Assembly (NCBI GenBank): GCA_949318235.1 | Contig: OX439131.1 | Location: 2,952,309-3,016,308, forward strand | Direction of reading: 5' to 3' | From: Ecdyonurus torrentis | Taxonomy: Eukaryota; Arthropoda; Insecta; Ephemeroptera; Heptageniidae | DNA length: 64,000 nt | In this document: piece after piece, positions 27,870 through 40,585 of the stretch | Layout: each line of letters opens with the position of its first letter | How positions within the stretch are numbered: position 1 is the stretch's first letter | Notes under the pieces: model-generated | The model's database searches: none | What the model was told of the DNA's origin: nothing | Seen by the model: only the letters and a program-made list of their open reading frames with translations | Program-made: the position numbers and the translations under genes

Positions 27870-28004
27870 GCTGTCCATCGCCCCTCACTTGCATTGTTGT
27901 ACTGTTCGTACGTTGAGTATGGTTCCAAATTAATTGATCGCTTTATTTTGAGGATATTAAACATAAATTTACGTCTAGTCACGCTTGGCTTGCCGCGATG
28001 TTAA
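27870..28004 (+). pseudogene. Possible relic of a non-LTR retrotransposon reverse transcriptase
   Basis: The + frame reads ALLYCSYVEYGSKLIDRF followed by LRLVTLGLPR. This recalls the C-terminal part of non-LTR reverse transcriptases, where LY-SLV-LEYGS is followed by an RL-LGLPSL motif about 40-60 residues later. The spacing here is shorter than usual and no catalytic motif is present. It is very short and could be coincidence. Confidence 0.25.
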
Positions 28005-29091
28005 TGATTGTAATTACCAGATGTGCCATGCAGTATTTTATGTATTGATATCGGGGTCAAGTTTGCACAACAAAAGAAGAATAGGTGTGGGTGGGTTTTA
28101 TTATTTTTTTATCTTAATTTATAAATTTTACAGTTATATTTTTTGTTAACTTATATTATAAAGACTCGACCATTTTAAGTTTTTTGCGACGACGTTATTT
28201 GCAATAATTATGTACTTTATATACATTTTGATTTAAACTTTACTTGCTTTATTATTTTTTTCAATTTAGCGATTTGCGTAAAAAGTATGCTCATGGCATG
28301 ATGAAAATAGTCGACCTGAACTATGATTTTCACATTTAGTATTCCCCTGGAAACGTTTTTTTATTTATTATTTTTTTTTGAAGTGATTTGTATTGATTAG
28401 GTTTCAATGTATTATTAATTCAAATATTGCATAGCCGGATAAGATTGTGTCCCCGAAAACCGAATTGCGTGATCCCGTTTATGAAATTCTTATACATAAT
28501 ACGGATTGGAAAAATATAAATTGATTTTTATAGCATACGAGTTGGTATCACGTTGTTATTTATATTTTTCTCTATGTGTACCAGTATGTGTGTGTCCCCG
28601 AGAACACCTGCTCTCTCGGTGCTGGCTTGAGATGAATTAAGCGTGGGATCCGCTCCGAGGTGTTGTGTGGTGTCGTGGTATAGGTACGTACGTGTGACCG
28701 CGCCCCAGCTCTGTATAGCAAAGTCAAACCGCGGCATTTAATATCAAAATAATTGTCCGCGCGGCCCAACGTTCTGAACACAATTTATATCAAGCGTTAC
28801 GTTTCATGTTCTCTCTCTCTCGTATTTTCAAGCTTATAGAAAACTGTATTATAAAAATCACACTCATACTGTACAATGTACATTGTATACTGAGATATGG
28901 TTCTATTCTATATATGATTCAGAGACGACCAAAAATTCATTGCCCTATAGTAAAAATAAAAATTATTTTCTACGAAATATAGAGGAGGAAGGGGGTGTTG
29001 ATTTTTTTATTACTTTTATTTATAACTTATTATTTGCTAGCCGTGCAGAGTAATAAGAAAATAGTATAATTTGAACCTAAACTTTGTAGTG

Positions 29092-29093
<2 letters not shown>

Positions 29094-29188
<95 letters not shown>
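29094..29188. repeat. (GA)n microsatellite
   Basis: 95 bp with a single AT interruption at about 29131. Confidence 0.96.
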
Positions 29189-29190
<2 letters not shown>

Positions 29191-29449
29191 GATTGTAGAT
29201 CCGAGTATATTATGATGATATAGCGCATAAAAATTATATAGGTCCACTTTTAGGTGACATTTTGTCAGGTCTATAAACATTACCCTTTCAATTTTTTTCC
29301 ATGAAAATTTTTAAATAAAGACGTATGTTATTAATGTCAGTGATTTACTTAAAAAAATATGCAAATTTTCATGATACATTTTCACTATTTAATTTAAGTC
29401 TGCTACGCGTGTGTAAAAAACTGATTGCTTTTTCTCAATACAGTGTGTA

Positions 29450-29451
<2 letters not shown>

Positions 29452-29516
<65 letters not shown>
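29452..29516. repeat. (TA)n microsatellite
   Basis: Perfect AT/TA tract of 65 bp. Confidence 0.97.
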
Positions 29517-29520
<4 letters not shown>

Positions 29521-31947
29521 TATTTAAAATGTAAAACCATATAAAATAATTCCGTGTCATTTATAAATTTTTACTCGCTATATAAAATATTAAAATTGAG
29601 ATGTCATTTCATTAATTTTACATGCAAAAAACATGTAAAATTTTTACGACTAGTAGAACATGAAACACGCCGACAGCTAACCATGTTATTTATTATTAAA
29701 TCAGGTAAAAGTTGCTTCAGTTAAAAAAAATATATTAAATATATATGACACTTATTGCTTTGTGTATTATAAATGTGTATGAAACAGTTTTTTGTTATAT
29801 TTAATATGCAGTAGTCACGACACGCGTATGAACTTTTTTTCTTCTTCATTTAATTGTCATGTTTTACATAAAAATTAGCCAGATTTGCTTTATCACGGTA
29901 GAAAACTAGCTATCTCTCGTATAGGTTCCCCAAAAAGTGAGAGAAGGCGTTACGCATCACTTTTTGACGTCCAACATTTCTACACATTTTTTTTTTTTTA
30001 ATAAAATAAACACTCAGCGTCATCATAGAGTTAGGAAATCATCAGAGTATAAACTAAAAATAAGTTTTTCTTTTGACTTACATTAATTTAAAAAAAAAAT
30101 ACATATTTTTATCATTTTTTATAAATAATAAGTTAATAACATAGGCGACACCGACACTGGAAAAAAAAAGTAGAGGCATTGTTCCATAAACTGACAAAAT
30201 TGAATTTTATGTAGAAAATACAAATTAGAAAATGTTTACTACGTATATGTATCGTACGTCTTGTTTTTTAATTACAAAATATGAAAACGAAGAGCATATA
30301 TTATTATTGTTTATTGGGTGGTCCGTGGTATTATATGCTTTAGTATGTCTTGCAAAATTGAATTTTTTTCTAAATTACTTTTTTATGGTGAAATATGGTG
30401 AAACTAGTTGAAAAATAAAATTACAATCCTTTTTATCGTCAAGCAATACTTTAGTAAAAAAAAATTTCATTATGTTGTTTTTTTTTTCAGTGCCTTATGA
30501 TGATTTTTAGAAAATAAAATATGTTTAAAGTTAATCTAATTCAATATGACTTAAACATACTATAAATCATTTTTTTAAACTATAGGCAAGTGTAAAAGGT
30601 AAATGAAGTGAGTTTTGGGAAGAAAAAAAAAGCATTTTGTTACGCATTTATTATTTACATCGTCCAAAATTTTTAAACTTCTATTTTATTATGCTATAAA
30701 TTATCAAAGAAGTTATTTAGAGAGAGAGAGAGAGAGAAGAGTTTGGTCGCAGATTATGTTGAAGAACTATAAGAAAATTACGACTTTTTTTTTTTTTTTT
30801 TTTTTTTTTTTGCAAGTGAGCAGAGCAGACAAATTCCTAGAACAAAGTTATTAACGTGCGGGTATGAATTTGTGTTAGAGTAATGTTTAATGTCAAGACG
30901 AGACCAACATATTCTTTTCAAGTTCAAAAATAAAAAATAAAAAAAATGTTTGAATTGGTTTTACGTTGTTATTTTAATTTTAGAATATATGTTTCATTGA
31001 TACAATCTCCCGCATTAAAAACTTCTTTTTTATACTGAATTTATTTTTCGTGTTCTTTTAAAATTTATAAAATATTTTAATATTACCATAACTAATTATG
31101 AAAACTCAATTGTATCTACAAATATGACAATACACTATATTGCTTTTAAATGAAGGATATATATGTCGATGATGAGAAACTCGTATAATTGTCTTTTAGC
31201 TATATAAAACACGTTGAAGTGTCTATCACTCATTTAAATATTTCCAACCTCGGTTTAGTATTTTTGTTGAAAAAGCTAAAATTATGCGCGATCTCGTAAT
31301 GTTAAAGGATAGGAAATTAGGGAACCCTATAACTTTTCTAGTCGACGTTCTATACTATATGATAAATTGCTCAAACTTTGCATAATTTTTTCCTATTCTA
31401 TATATTTGTGTTTATTTTTTTATATTGTTTTAATGAATGTTGTAATGAGAAGCGGGTGAGACTGCAAAATTTTGAGGAGCCAAAGAAAATGTTTGTCTAT
31501 ACACACTCACGATAAGGCAGCAAATTAATCATCAATAATTATCATAAAAAAAACGCGATCTTAATGTTGAACATATTTTAATAAAAAAAATACTCACATG
31601 AAGGTAAAACAAATTTAACAGACAATCAAACTTTTCCTTTTTCTGTTTTATAAGTTTGCAAAAGATATAAAAAAATATAAGCTCTCTGGTAAGTCTATAA
31701 TATACGGACGGTAGCGATATAAACTTTTTGTGCTAGAAATTTTATAGACCTCTTTCAAAAACTTTCCTTAAAGTAACTAACAGTAAAGTAATGTGTTATT
31801 TGCCACTGATTGTGAGAAATAAAATAAGAAGCTTTCGTAAGCTTAATTGAGATATTTTGATGCTCTCTGATTTTTTTTTATTCGCATAAATGTGATTTTC
31901 AAATTAAGTATTTAGGTTTTATTTTCCTATTATACTTTTAGAAGTAA

Positions 31948-32230
31948 CTACACGGGAAAAAAATTACTAATAATGGCAGGTACATAAATCTTATGGTAAA
32001 TATGCAAGAGGTAAAAATATAAGCCTGGAACAGGTATTGATATACTACAATAATACGTTATGCAGGTAAAACATGCAACAATAAAGGTAACACAGATGAA
32101 TATTTCTTGTAGACAAGGTGACTTGAAGTATTGTATTTATACCTGTTTCAGGCTAATATTTACATAGTGCAATTTACAGGATTCATGTACTGTACCTGCC
32201 CATATGGTATAGTTTTTTTTTTCTGTGTAC
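31948..32230. mobile_element. CACGGAAAAAAAT-ended element, copy 1
   Basis: The left end reads CTACACGGGAAAAAAATTAC. The right end, reverse complemented, reads TACACAGAAAAAAAAAACTATA. Further in, GGCAGGTACA and CCTGGAACAGGTAT on the left match inverted GGCAGGTACA and CCTGAAACAGGTAT on the right, giving imperfect inverted arms of about 100 bp. It is related to the copy at 44704. Confidence 0.65.
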
Positions 32231-32256
32231 TCTCTGTTCGTGACATAGAACCTTTT

Positions 32257-32258
<2 letters not shown>

Positions 32259-32324
<66 letters not shown>
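32259..32324. repeat. (TC)33 microsatellite
   Basis: Perfect TC tract directly beyond the element ending at 32230. Confidence 0.97.
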
Positions 32325-32330
<6 letters not shown>

Positions 32331-35300
32331 AAACATTTCAGAAAGAGTGTGTAAATGTGTCAAAATAGTGTTTTCAACAGAAAGGTGATAATGTTGCTTA
32401 ATTATACTTCTTATGTATTCTAACTACATAATAACATAATATCTAGTCCCCTCTCTCCGCATCTATATTTCAAATGTAACGTATATCTTGTGGTTATTAA
32501 GTGCTTCTGAGTAATGTTTTTGTATGATAATAACAGCAGAGAGAGAGAATGTTGATGTACACATTTTTGTTAAGTGAACTGTCTCGTAATTTTAAATTAA
32601 ACTCAAATGATATGAATTAGAAGACATTTTCAAATTACTTTGACATTCGTTTGCGTGTGTGGGAAAAATACGTTACGCCTTGAGGCTGTAAACATCTCGT
32701 TTTGTTTGTCTCTGCTCGACATTGTGTCCGTACTATATAGGAAAGCTGCAATAATGTGATGTGTACTTATAATACTGTCAGCCCCTATAGCAAAACTGTA
32801 TGTCTGATCAACCCAACCCTCCTGGATGTAGAGGATAATCTGACGTGAAAACATGACGTCACACGACATTGTTCAATTGAATCATGAGAGGACAATTACT
32901 TGACAATTTCGTGTATATATTACCATCGTATGTGCAAGGAATAGACAAACAAGTTCAGCCCTCTTTCATACAAACAATTACATATATTACAGAAGTGCGT
33001 TTGTTTGAACCTTTATTATACATTTTATTTTTCATATTCCTTTTTTTGCTTAACATAAACTTTTCTTTTACATGTATGAGAACGAGAAGACGTTTCCTAA
33101 TCATTTCTAAAACATTTTAACATATTCATATCATTTGCTTTTATTTTTTTATTATTGTTGTTTTAATACATTTTTCTTCTCCAGTTTCTATTCTCTCGTG
33201 CTGAGTTAAATTTTTTTTTTTTTTGTTTTTTTTTTGAGAAAGTGCATATATATTATATTTAGTTTACGTGTCTCAATAGAAAATATGTGGATGCCAAAAA
33301 AGCAGAAATTGTGTAGGCGTGAATGAGATCGAGAGACATAAATTACTCAGACCCATAGGAAAGATCTCTTGAGACGTATGAAAGATCTCAAACTTCCAGA
33401 CAAATGGGGATTAATGGACTAACAACAAATCATAATAAATACCACTCATACTGCGGAGTGAGCGCCCTTTATATTTTTAGATATTCTCTTTATATATATA
33501 TACAGCCCTTTGCAAATAACATTTTTTTTTTCCATTTCATTTTCAAAGAAAAATAATATATTAAAATTGAGAGGCAGACAAAAAAGTAAGGTCCCTATTG
33601 TATGTCCTTGAGACACGCCAGTTAGGACAATTGAAATTTATGTTCACGCATATACACGAGTGAATTAAATCAACTTTAGTAGTGCATGCAAGTGTTTGAT
33701 GTTGGTAATTGTGTGTCAGGTCAAATATGCCTAGCTGAGATGTGATGTGACGACAATTTTATTGTAACATCTGTCTCTCTCAAACTAACTTATACATTAG
33801 ACATATGCACGGGACAATTTTCACGGAAGTGTGTTTAGTATAATATCGTATTATATCAATACTACATTGACTATCGATATATTTTATAGTCGATATACTA
33901 TATTAATTGAGGCAAGATGCAGAGTGCATAATATAAAGATCAATTGTCTCATTGTTCTCATAAAGCCTATATATATTTGACATAATATTTTGCGCCTCTA
34001 ACGTTGACTTTCTATGGTTTCTAACCAATATTCTAAGTAAATACTGGGGACTCGACTTTGGCTTATTTATCTATGCTTTGTATACTCGCCTCAAAAAGCC
34101 TGAGTTACCTGCCGTTCGACCTTTTACGGTATCGCCCAGCCGCCCCCCTTTGAAATGCGCGCGAGAAATGGGCGATAGATTAGTGGTAAAACGATAAATC
34201 GGCTGAGGTTTTTTGAGTCGAGTATATATATATATACGAGAAAGTTTGCATATTATCGCTGAAATTTTGTGTTTTGTCACTTTTATCTTATTCTCCTATA
34301 GTGTTTAGAAATTAAACATAAAATCTTTACAGCAGGCTTTATTTTTTTCTAATACGTGTTAAATTTTTAATTACCATTTAACCCCACCCCCCCTTCAATA
34401 TAAAATATATATGAACAACAGTATTTTATAAAATAATTGGTTTTACTATTTTTTAACCCATTCAATTAAAGGTACAATTTTCCTTATCGCAAAAACAGAG
34501 CAACAAAAAATTGAAATAAAAATTAACTTTGAACGGAATGTGATTGGAAGGTATTTAAAGTTTTCTAAAGTTAAATTTGTGATTGTTTGTAATGTAATTC
34601 ATTTGAATGTCGAAATCTTTATATATGTTAGATATTTTGCATTTGTAAATCTGTGATCATTAAAATTAGCAAAGTATATAGGGCCAGAAGAGGAGGCTCA
34701 TTAATTGCATGATGTCACGTTATATACTGTTCCATTAAAATTGAAAACACAATTTCAATATAAATAAATTAAGCAATAAAAAAACATTAATAAAACAAAA
34801 ATCGTCAGCTTGTTTTCAGTGTTCCGTGATAAAAGTATTTAGTGTCAAAAAGAATGCGAATTATTTTTATCTGCAAAGAAATTTATCTTCTGTCGTAAAT
34901 GATAAGTAATTAAAAATTTTTTTTTTTTTGTAAAAGACATGTTTTAATTGTTTAAAATTAATTAATTTTTCCTCGTGTTATCAGTAAACCAATCAATCTT
35001 ATCAATCAAGTTTGTCGTGTAATTATGGTATATAAAAACTCTTTATATAGAAAAATAAAATATTGAATTACCTTTTGAAAATAAGTTTATATCTTCGGTT
35101 TAGATCTTTTTGCAAAGCACGATAAGAAAAATGATTGCAGCCAAGAATACTATACATGTATGTTATGTTGAAAGTATTGAGTTTTACAATTAGAGTCGGA
35201 AATTTATAACAACCTTTTGATCAGAAATTTTTTACGATCGTTTCTTTTTTAATATCTCCCCAATTTCTCGCCATAAAGATTTTTTTTATATATTATATAA

Positions 35301-36195
35301 CTTTTTTTCTTTTGGTATTGCTATATATCAGAGCTATTTATAGAGTTTATTATTTATTTTATCAGCAAGTTTTTTCAATCAATAAATGACAATAAAAATG
35401 ATTGTCCTTTTTTTTTATCTTAAAATAAAATTGTGTAGTTTTAGAAGGGGGAAAAATCTCAAATAATTGTTGAAGATAATAAAAAAATTAATGCCTTTTT
35501 TTTTAAGTTTGTGGTTTTTTCTGTTTAGTGACTTTTTGCTTGCATATTTGTGGTAATGAAGGCCTCAAAAAATACATTAATTGCGCTATAAGTATTAGGT
35601 AAAATAAAAAAGTAATTAAAAATGATTGACAGGCTTAAAGAGTTTTCTTTTTAAATATTTTGACGGAGCTCTCTTTGTGAAGTGCAAGATCATTATTTCT
35701 TGAAGACAGCAGTGAACGATTAACGCGGTGAGGTCTACAGGTAAAAAATAAAAAAACAAAATAATATTAATAGTGAAATAAAACTCAAATTTAGTGAGTA
35801 TGTTTCGTGATCCACGTGGAAGCTGGGAGATGGCAGCACTTCAACCAATCTTCACGCACTCTGCCAGACAAATGTAGAACTGGATTTTTTTACTTGCGAG
35901 GCTATACAAAATAATAATATTAATAATAAAAATATATTTACTATAAATAATATAATAATATAAAAATTTCAAACACATCTGTTATTTTCTGGTCTTTTGT
36001 TTGGACCATGAAATAGAGGACCAATGTTAGCTGAAAATGTTCACTAATTGTTCGAAGATACATAATAAGAATAAAGAGTTTAATTGATATATCAAAAATT
36101 AAATTTAAATGTTTTTATAAATATTTCATTTTAACGTTTGTGGTATTCCTATAAAATATGATAACATTTTCGGAGCCCGTGACCATCATGTATGT
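32325..36195. other. Non-coding stretch
   Basis: No exon or large element recognised apart from the 146-bp inverted-ended element at 34081. It holds AT-rich sequence, short T runs and a C-rich heptamer near 34383-34393. Confidence 0.55.
34081..34226. mobile_element. 146-bp element with 24-bp terminal inverted repeats
   Basis: Ends 34081-34104 and 34203-34226 match in inverted orientation at 21 of 24 positions (TATACTCG, TCAAAAA and CCT shared). TA repeats flank both ends, consistent with TA target duplication. The interior is GC-richer than its surroundings (GGTATCGCCCAGCCGCCCC). Non-coding. Confidence 0.75.
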
Positions 36196-37065
36196 ATATA
36201 GGCTAGTTTCACTCATCGATTTAAGCTTACGCTTCGACGCCATATATGTGAGCAAAAAAATCACATTTACAAGTACATAGTCATTTTTTGCCATTTAAAA
36301 ATAACAATTATTATTTAATATTGTGTTAATTTAATTATAAGATGAAATAGCTGTTCACATTCGAGAAAAATAATAAAATAATAGACTACATCGAGTTAAA
36401 CACATTAATTTCTCTATGAAAATGACCTTAAACGATGTTTGTCCTATGCTGGACAATGTGTTTACGTGCTCAAGCATGGCACTATGCGTAATTATATCCA
36501 ACCATCCTATAGGGTGTATCCGCATGACATCATATGTGATGCGCTTCGATGCCATACTGGAGCGATGAAAAACGTAACTCAGTACAGATAAACTTCGTTT
36601 TTGGTTTGGCTATTTTCTAAGGGAAATCGGTCAATTATTATTATTTTTTTTTCTCACATACGTGTGATACTAATACTAATTCAACCTATGAAAAGCATCA
36701 ATGCTCTCAAAATATTGCTATAAGATTTTTAAATTGGCAAAATGAGTAATTTTCCTATACCGGCCCATGCATTGAGTACTCCAACATGGCGTCGACTTTA
36801 ACATGAATGCATAGACCCTATATACTTGAGATATATTATTATCATGTTTGCTTACTACTAAATAACAGATTATTTTGAAATAAGCGATGTCTGTCTGTGG
36901 GCGAGACACGAAGGATAATTCTCTTGGCTATAATGTATACATTTGTTATTATTTTTCCCCTATTCAATATGATGTACTGATCTATATTCACAAGAAATAT
37001 TTGCAATATGTACAATATTTGATAACATGCAACTACATTTTACTTCATTTTCACAGGTATTCCCA
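36196..37065 (+). mobile_element. Family 3 repeat, copy A, split by a family 2 insertion
   Basis: Collinear with 42625-43145. Shared blocks are CTCATYGATT-AAGCTT-CGCTTC, CAATGTGTTTACGTGCTCAA (in near form), GTTTGCTTACTA-TAAATAAC, GGGCGAGACACGAAG, CCCCTATTCAA and GATAACATGCAA. The block between 36511 and 36819 is absent from the other copy and is a separate inserted element. The start is soft; the left edge partly resembles a family 2 end. Confidence 0.75.
36512..36818 (+). mobile_element. Family 2 MITE, copy A, nested in family 3
   Basis: 307 bp beginning GGGTGTATCC and ending GCATAGACCC, flanked by TA at 36510-36511 and 36819-36820. Removing the element and one TA restores CCTATATACT, exactly as found uninterrupted in the second family 3 copy near 42941. 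This directly supports a 2-bp TA target duplication of the Tc1/mariner type. No coding capacity. Confidence 0.88.
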
Positions 37066-37203
37066 AGTATAGGAAAGAATTTTAATGTTTATAATTACAA
37101 AAGCATGGGAAATTGTCTGATTATTGGGATGTTAAAATTTTATGATGGTGACTAAAAATTAACGTTACGTCATTACTTTCATGCAATTCATTCACTTTTT
37201 TAC

Positions 37204-37204
<1 letters not shown>

Positions 37205-37276
<72 letters not shown>
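37205..37276. repeat. (TC)36 microsatellite
   Basis: Perfect TC tract of 72 bp. Confidence 0.97.
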
Positions 37277-37281
<5 letters not shown>

Positions 37282-37651
37282 TTTTTTAACGTGTGACAAC
37301 AAACTCCGTGATGACAAGTCCGTTTTACTCATATACTTTTCATTCATCATAAATTAATTATACCTATAAACATAGATTTTTGTTTTTGCTCATTCTAAAA
37401 AAACAAAAAAAAAAAAAAAAAAAATCTTGGTAGTTTAATTTATTTACTTTTTTGTCAGATATTTTATATAAACATATAAATTACTTTATCATAAGAATTT
37501 TTTGGACGATGTAAATAATTTGCAAATGCTTGCAACACAGTACTTTACTTTAAAAATCAATAGAGTTGGCAAATAATCATTTTTTAAACTAAAATTAAAT
37601 TTTATTGAGAGAATTTTAATAAAAAAATTAATAAAAAATAATTAATGCCTT

Positions 37652-37687
<36 letters not shown>

Positions 37688-37807
37688 ATGCTAGAGATCT
37701 TTAGTGGCAAAGAGAAGCTGCGTTAGTTAAACACGCGGATACAGTGGCTGTAAACTTGAAATTTGCGAAGTAATGAATGTATTAGCGCGTGTGTATAAAA
37801 CTTGCAG

Positions 37808-38035
37808 TCTCATTGCATGGGAGTGGAGATGAGAAGATGTTTGCTTTGCCAGCGAGGGTCACGCCACGACAATGAACATGGAGGCGCCTGGCGCTGCATG
37901 GACCACACGTGTACACAACTGGAAAACAAAAGATATTCATCAGTGTTGACTTTTATCAAACATCCGCGTAATTTTTTTATTGTCAATTTTTATAAAGTAT
38001 TTTATATTATTTCACCTTTCACCGTTATAGGGTGA
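37808..38035 (+). CDS. Weak exon candidate, cysteine-rich
   Basis: After ACTTGCAG an open frame reads SHCMGVEMRRCLLCQ and then GGAWRCMDHTCTQLENK, with five cysteines in about 35 residues, continuing open to a stop at 38035. It starts in phase 0, the same phase in which the exon at 14888 ends. The GC content of the first 120 bp is raised. Against it: the acceptor lacks a clear pyrimidine tract, no good donor is seen, and the residues do not match the GCDxxLGS/CGVCGGD motifs expected next. Function not recognised. Confidence 0.2.
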   Translation, partial: SHCMGVEMRRCLLCQRGSRHDNEHGGAWRCMDHTCTQLENKRYSSVLTFIKHPRNFFIVNFYKVFYIISPFTVIG

Positions 38036-39576
38036 TGTGGATTTTTTATATATAATATATAATCAAAATTTTATAGTCTTTGTTATTATAATTTACAATA
38101 GAAATGAATAAACAAATGTTTAATCAAGGAACGGATCAGATAAAAATGACATTTTTTTTTCTACAGTATATACTATAGCAAACTATAATGCTAGTTAATA
38201 AATAAAGCATGCAAAAATTTAAGTATCATATATGATAAAATATCAAACTGAAATTTTGCTTAATTTAATATAAAATTATAGTTTCTTTTTTTAAATTTAA
38301 ATGACATATTTAGTAATTACAAACAGTTTTAGTGTGTATAACTGTACAATTCTTTTTGCATTATTATAAATTGTTTAAATTAAATGTATTATTAATATTA
38401 TGATCATTTTTGGCTTGCAATTAATACCACTGTTAATGTCGTAGGGTTAAAAAAGGCCTTTAGGCGCTTTAAATAAAATTTATTGTAATAAAATAAATCG
38501 ATGTCACAATTTCCACTTATATATAAGAGAACAATTGGAGACATTTTAACTTTTTAAATTTGATGTAGGTACGATAACCTATATAATATAAAGAATTGAA
38601 TGACAAAATAGGCAACAAGTCTTATAATAAAAAAAAAAAATAATAAAAAAAGCCGCCTGTCAAAATGTTTCCGTTAAGTTCTCACGCAAATGAAATAAGA
38701 TTTCGTGATTTTCAAATGTGATTTAATAATCATCACTTGTACTGAAATTGTTGAAACATCAAATCAACGTTGAATAACATTTTTCTTTCTATATATCTGA
38801 ATGTGACGTCATAATATTGAGAGACGTAAAGTCAAACAAAGGTTTTTGGCATGAAGCTATAGAGGGTTGAATGATGGCGATAAATCACGCGGCGGACACA
38901 TCAGTTGATCATCAACCTATATGTGATGATATAATATAAGAGTTTGTGCAAACCCGCATGCATGTTCTCTTATCTTAATGGTTATTGAGATGCAAATGAA
39001 CTTGCAACATAATTTATATATATATATATACATTTAAATCGGTTTCCATTACAGTGATTGTGCATAATTATACAGTATTATAAATTTACTTTTATAATGT
39101 ATAGTAATTACTATTTTGTGTAAATTATTATTATTACGATAATTATTGGAGGTAAGCATACTGTGTTACAAATTTCGTGCATAATTATTATATAGAACAA
39201 GATTGCATATTTTATCATCGCACACCTGCATCGTTATAATATAAATCACTATATGGAAATTTTCAATATTTTAATCTAATTCTGTAAAAAGTAGAGTTAT
39301 AAATCTGATATATTGATGCAACATACTGTATCCTGGTATATCAATTAAATCACATAAATGCTTTATATTTTATAATATAGTACCGTTTAGATTATTAATT
39401 GTAACAATTTAAATGTGTTGCAGTTGCATCGCTTGTAGAAATAGTTTTATTATTCATATTTTTATATAAGTTGTTTCTATGTTAGGCTAATAGTAGCTAT
39501 AGCCTATAAAGGAGAAAACTTTAGAGCAAACACTATTAAAAATCATTGAATTGAAATATTATTTTTATTTACATTC

Positions 39577-39882
39577 CACTCAAAAAAAAACGCATGCATT
39601 ACTTTCAATTACGAATCCTAACTTTTTTCAGATAAACACTTTTGAGTTATTATGAGCAGCTAAAATAATGCATTTTTAGCTAATTATTAACAAATAGCTA
39701 TAATTTAAGTTGTTTTGAGTTGTTTTTCAGTTATTTTAGGCTATTTTAAGTTAAATTATAGCTGTTGTTAATAATTTGCTAAAATGCATTATTTTATAGC
39801 TGCTCATAATAACTTAAAAGTGTTTATCTCAAATAAGTTAGGATTTGTAACTGAAGTAATGCACCCTTTTTTTTTTGCGTGT
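39577..39882. mobile_element. Foldback element with ~130-bp inverted arms
   Basis: Left arm 39577-39708 and right arm 39747-39882 are near-perfect inverted copies: GCATTACT, AATCCTAACTT, GATAAACACTTTT, GTTATTATGAGCAGCT, AATGCATT, TAATTATTAACAA and AGCTATAATTTAA all recur inverted with only scattered changes. The loop is about 38 bp. The outer ends carry runs of A and T (CAAAAAAAAA and TTTTTTTTGCGTGT). Transcription would give a long double-stranded hairpin. Foldback MITE is the likely identity. Confidence 0.88.
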
Positions 39883-39957
39883 ATTTTTTTTTTTTTTTTT
39901 TTTTTTACTACAAAATTACACGCATGAAATGCAATACGAGAACTCGTGACCAATAAA

Positions 39958-40165
39958 TATGAACGGAAAGATTAAATTACATAGTTTATGCCACAGCTAT
40001 GTTATTAGCATAAATATTGATATTTTAGAAACTCAATAATAATTATGCTATATTCCACAATGCAATGTAAAATATCGTTATTAAAGGCAATATTGCATCA
40101 ATTATGTGGTACAATAAATTAATCTTGCTGAAAATGGGATAGAATAATTATTACGTACTTATTTT
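39958..40165. mobile_element. GCATAA-rich short element
   Basis: Starts GAACGGAAAGATTAAATTACATAG and ends near TTATTTTTATCTGTGTG. It repeats TTAGCATAAATATT and AATTATGCTATA and contains the TTGCTGAAA block shared with 12120 and 22770. Confidence 0.5.
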
Positions 40166-40289
40166 TATCTGTGTGGCTAACTTTTTATTTGAATAATCAC
40201 AGAGTTGGAAAAAAAATTAAATAATATTTTACGTAACTTGAACAAGAAATGTACGTTTCTCGTGTTATACACTGTCTCACAGATGACAT

Positions 40290-40585
40290 TATATAAATTA
40301 CGTAACTTATGCTTCATTTATTTCATATAGCATAAATAGTACTTATTTTGGAATAGTATAAATTATAGCTGTATAGTATAATATAATTCTTATTCTATAA
40401 TGCTGTGCGGGTTGGTATTTTAAATTTAAATATTCCATGAAAAATTGTATATTTAAAATAGATGATCACGGTACGTAATTAGGTTAAAAAAAGCAGAAAG
40501 CTATTCTATATCATTATTAAATTCTGCTGACATTGTGCTAGCATAATAATAATTATATATATAAACATTTTTCTCCGTGTTGTAT
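40290..40585. mobile_element. GCATAA-rich short element
   Basis: Adjacent to the previous unit. ATAAATTACGTAACTTATGC at the left and TTTTTCTCCGTGT at the right; TATAGCATAAAT repeats inside. Confidence 0.45.

Larger units (their letters stand above)
25267..31940. other. Non-coding stretch with simple repeats
   Basis: No exon recognised. It includes A/T homopolymers (26440-26464, 26953-26983, 30785-30811), the GA array at 29094, the TA array at 29452 and a possible reverse-transcriptase relic near 27870-28004. A GC-richer patch at 28590-28780 has open frames on one strand but no recognisable protein. Confidence 0.55.
37066..39576. other. Non-coding stretch
   Basis: Contains the TC array at 37205, A run 37401-37422 and T run 37658-37686. 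A GC-richer patch at 37800-37930 is listed separately as a weak exon candidate. Nothing else recognised. Confidence 0.55.

Noticed and set aside
28590..28780. GC-raised patch with two overlapping minus-strand frames as an exon
   Set aside because: No consistent splice sites and no recognisable residues in any frame.
34071..34280. 69-codon minus-strand frame with varied composition
   Set aside because: It covers the 146-bp inverted-ended element, which explains its GC content.
37205..37276. Possible CRISPR or satellite array among the many repeats
   Set aside because: Repeats are simple dinucleotides without spacers, and the DNA is clearly animal.
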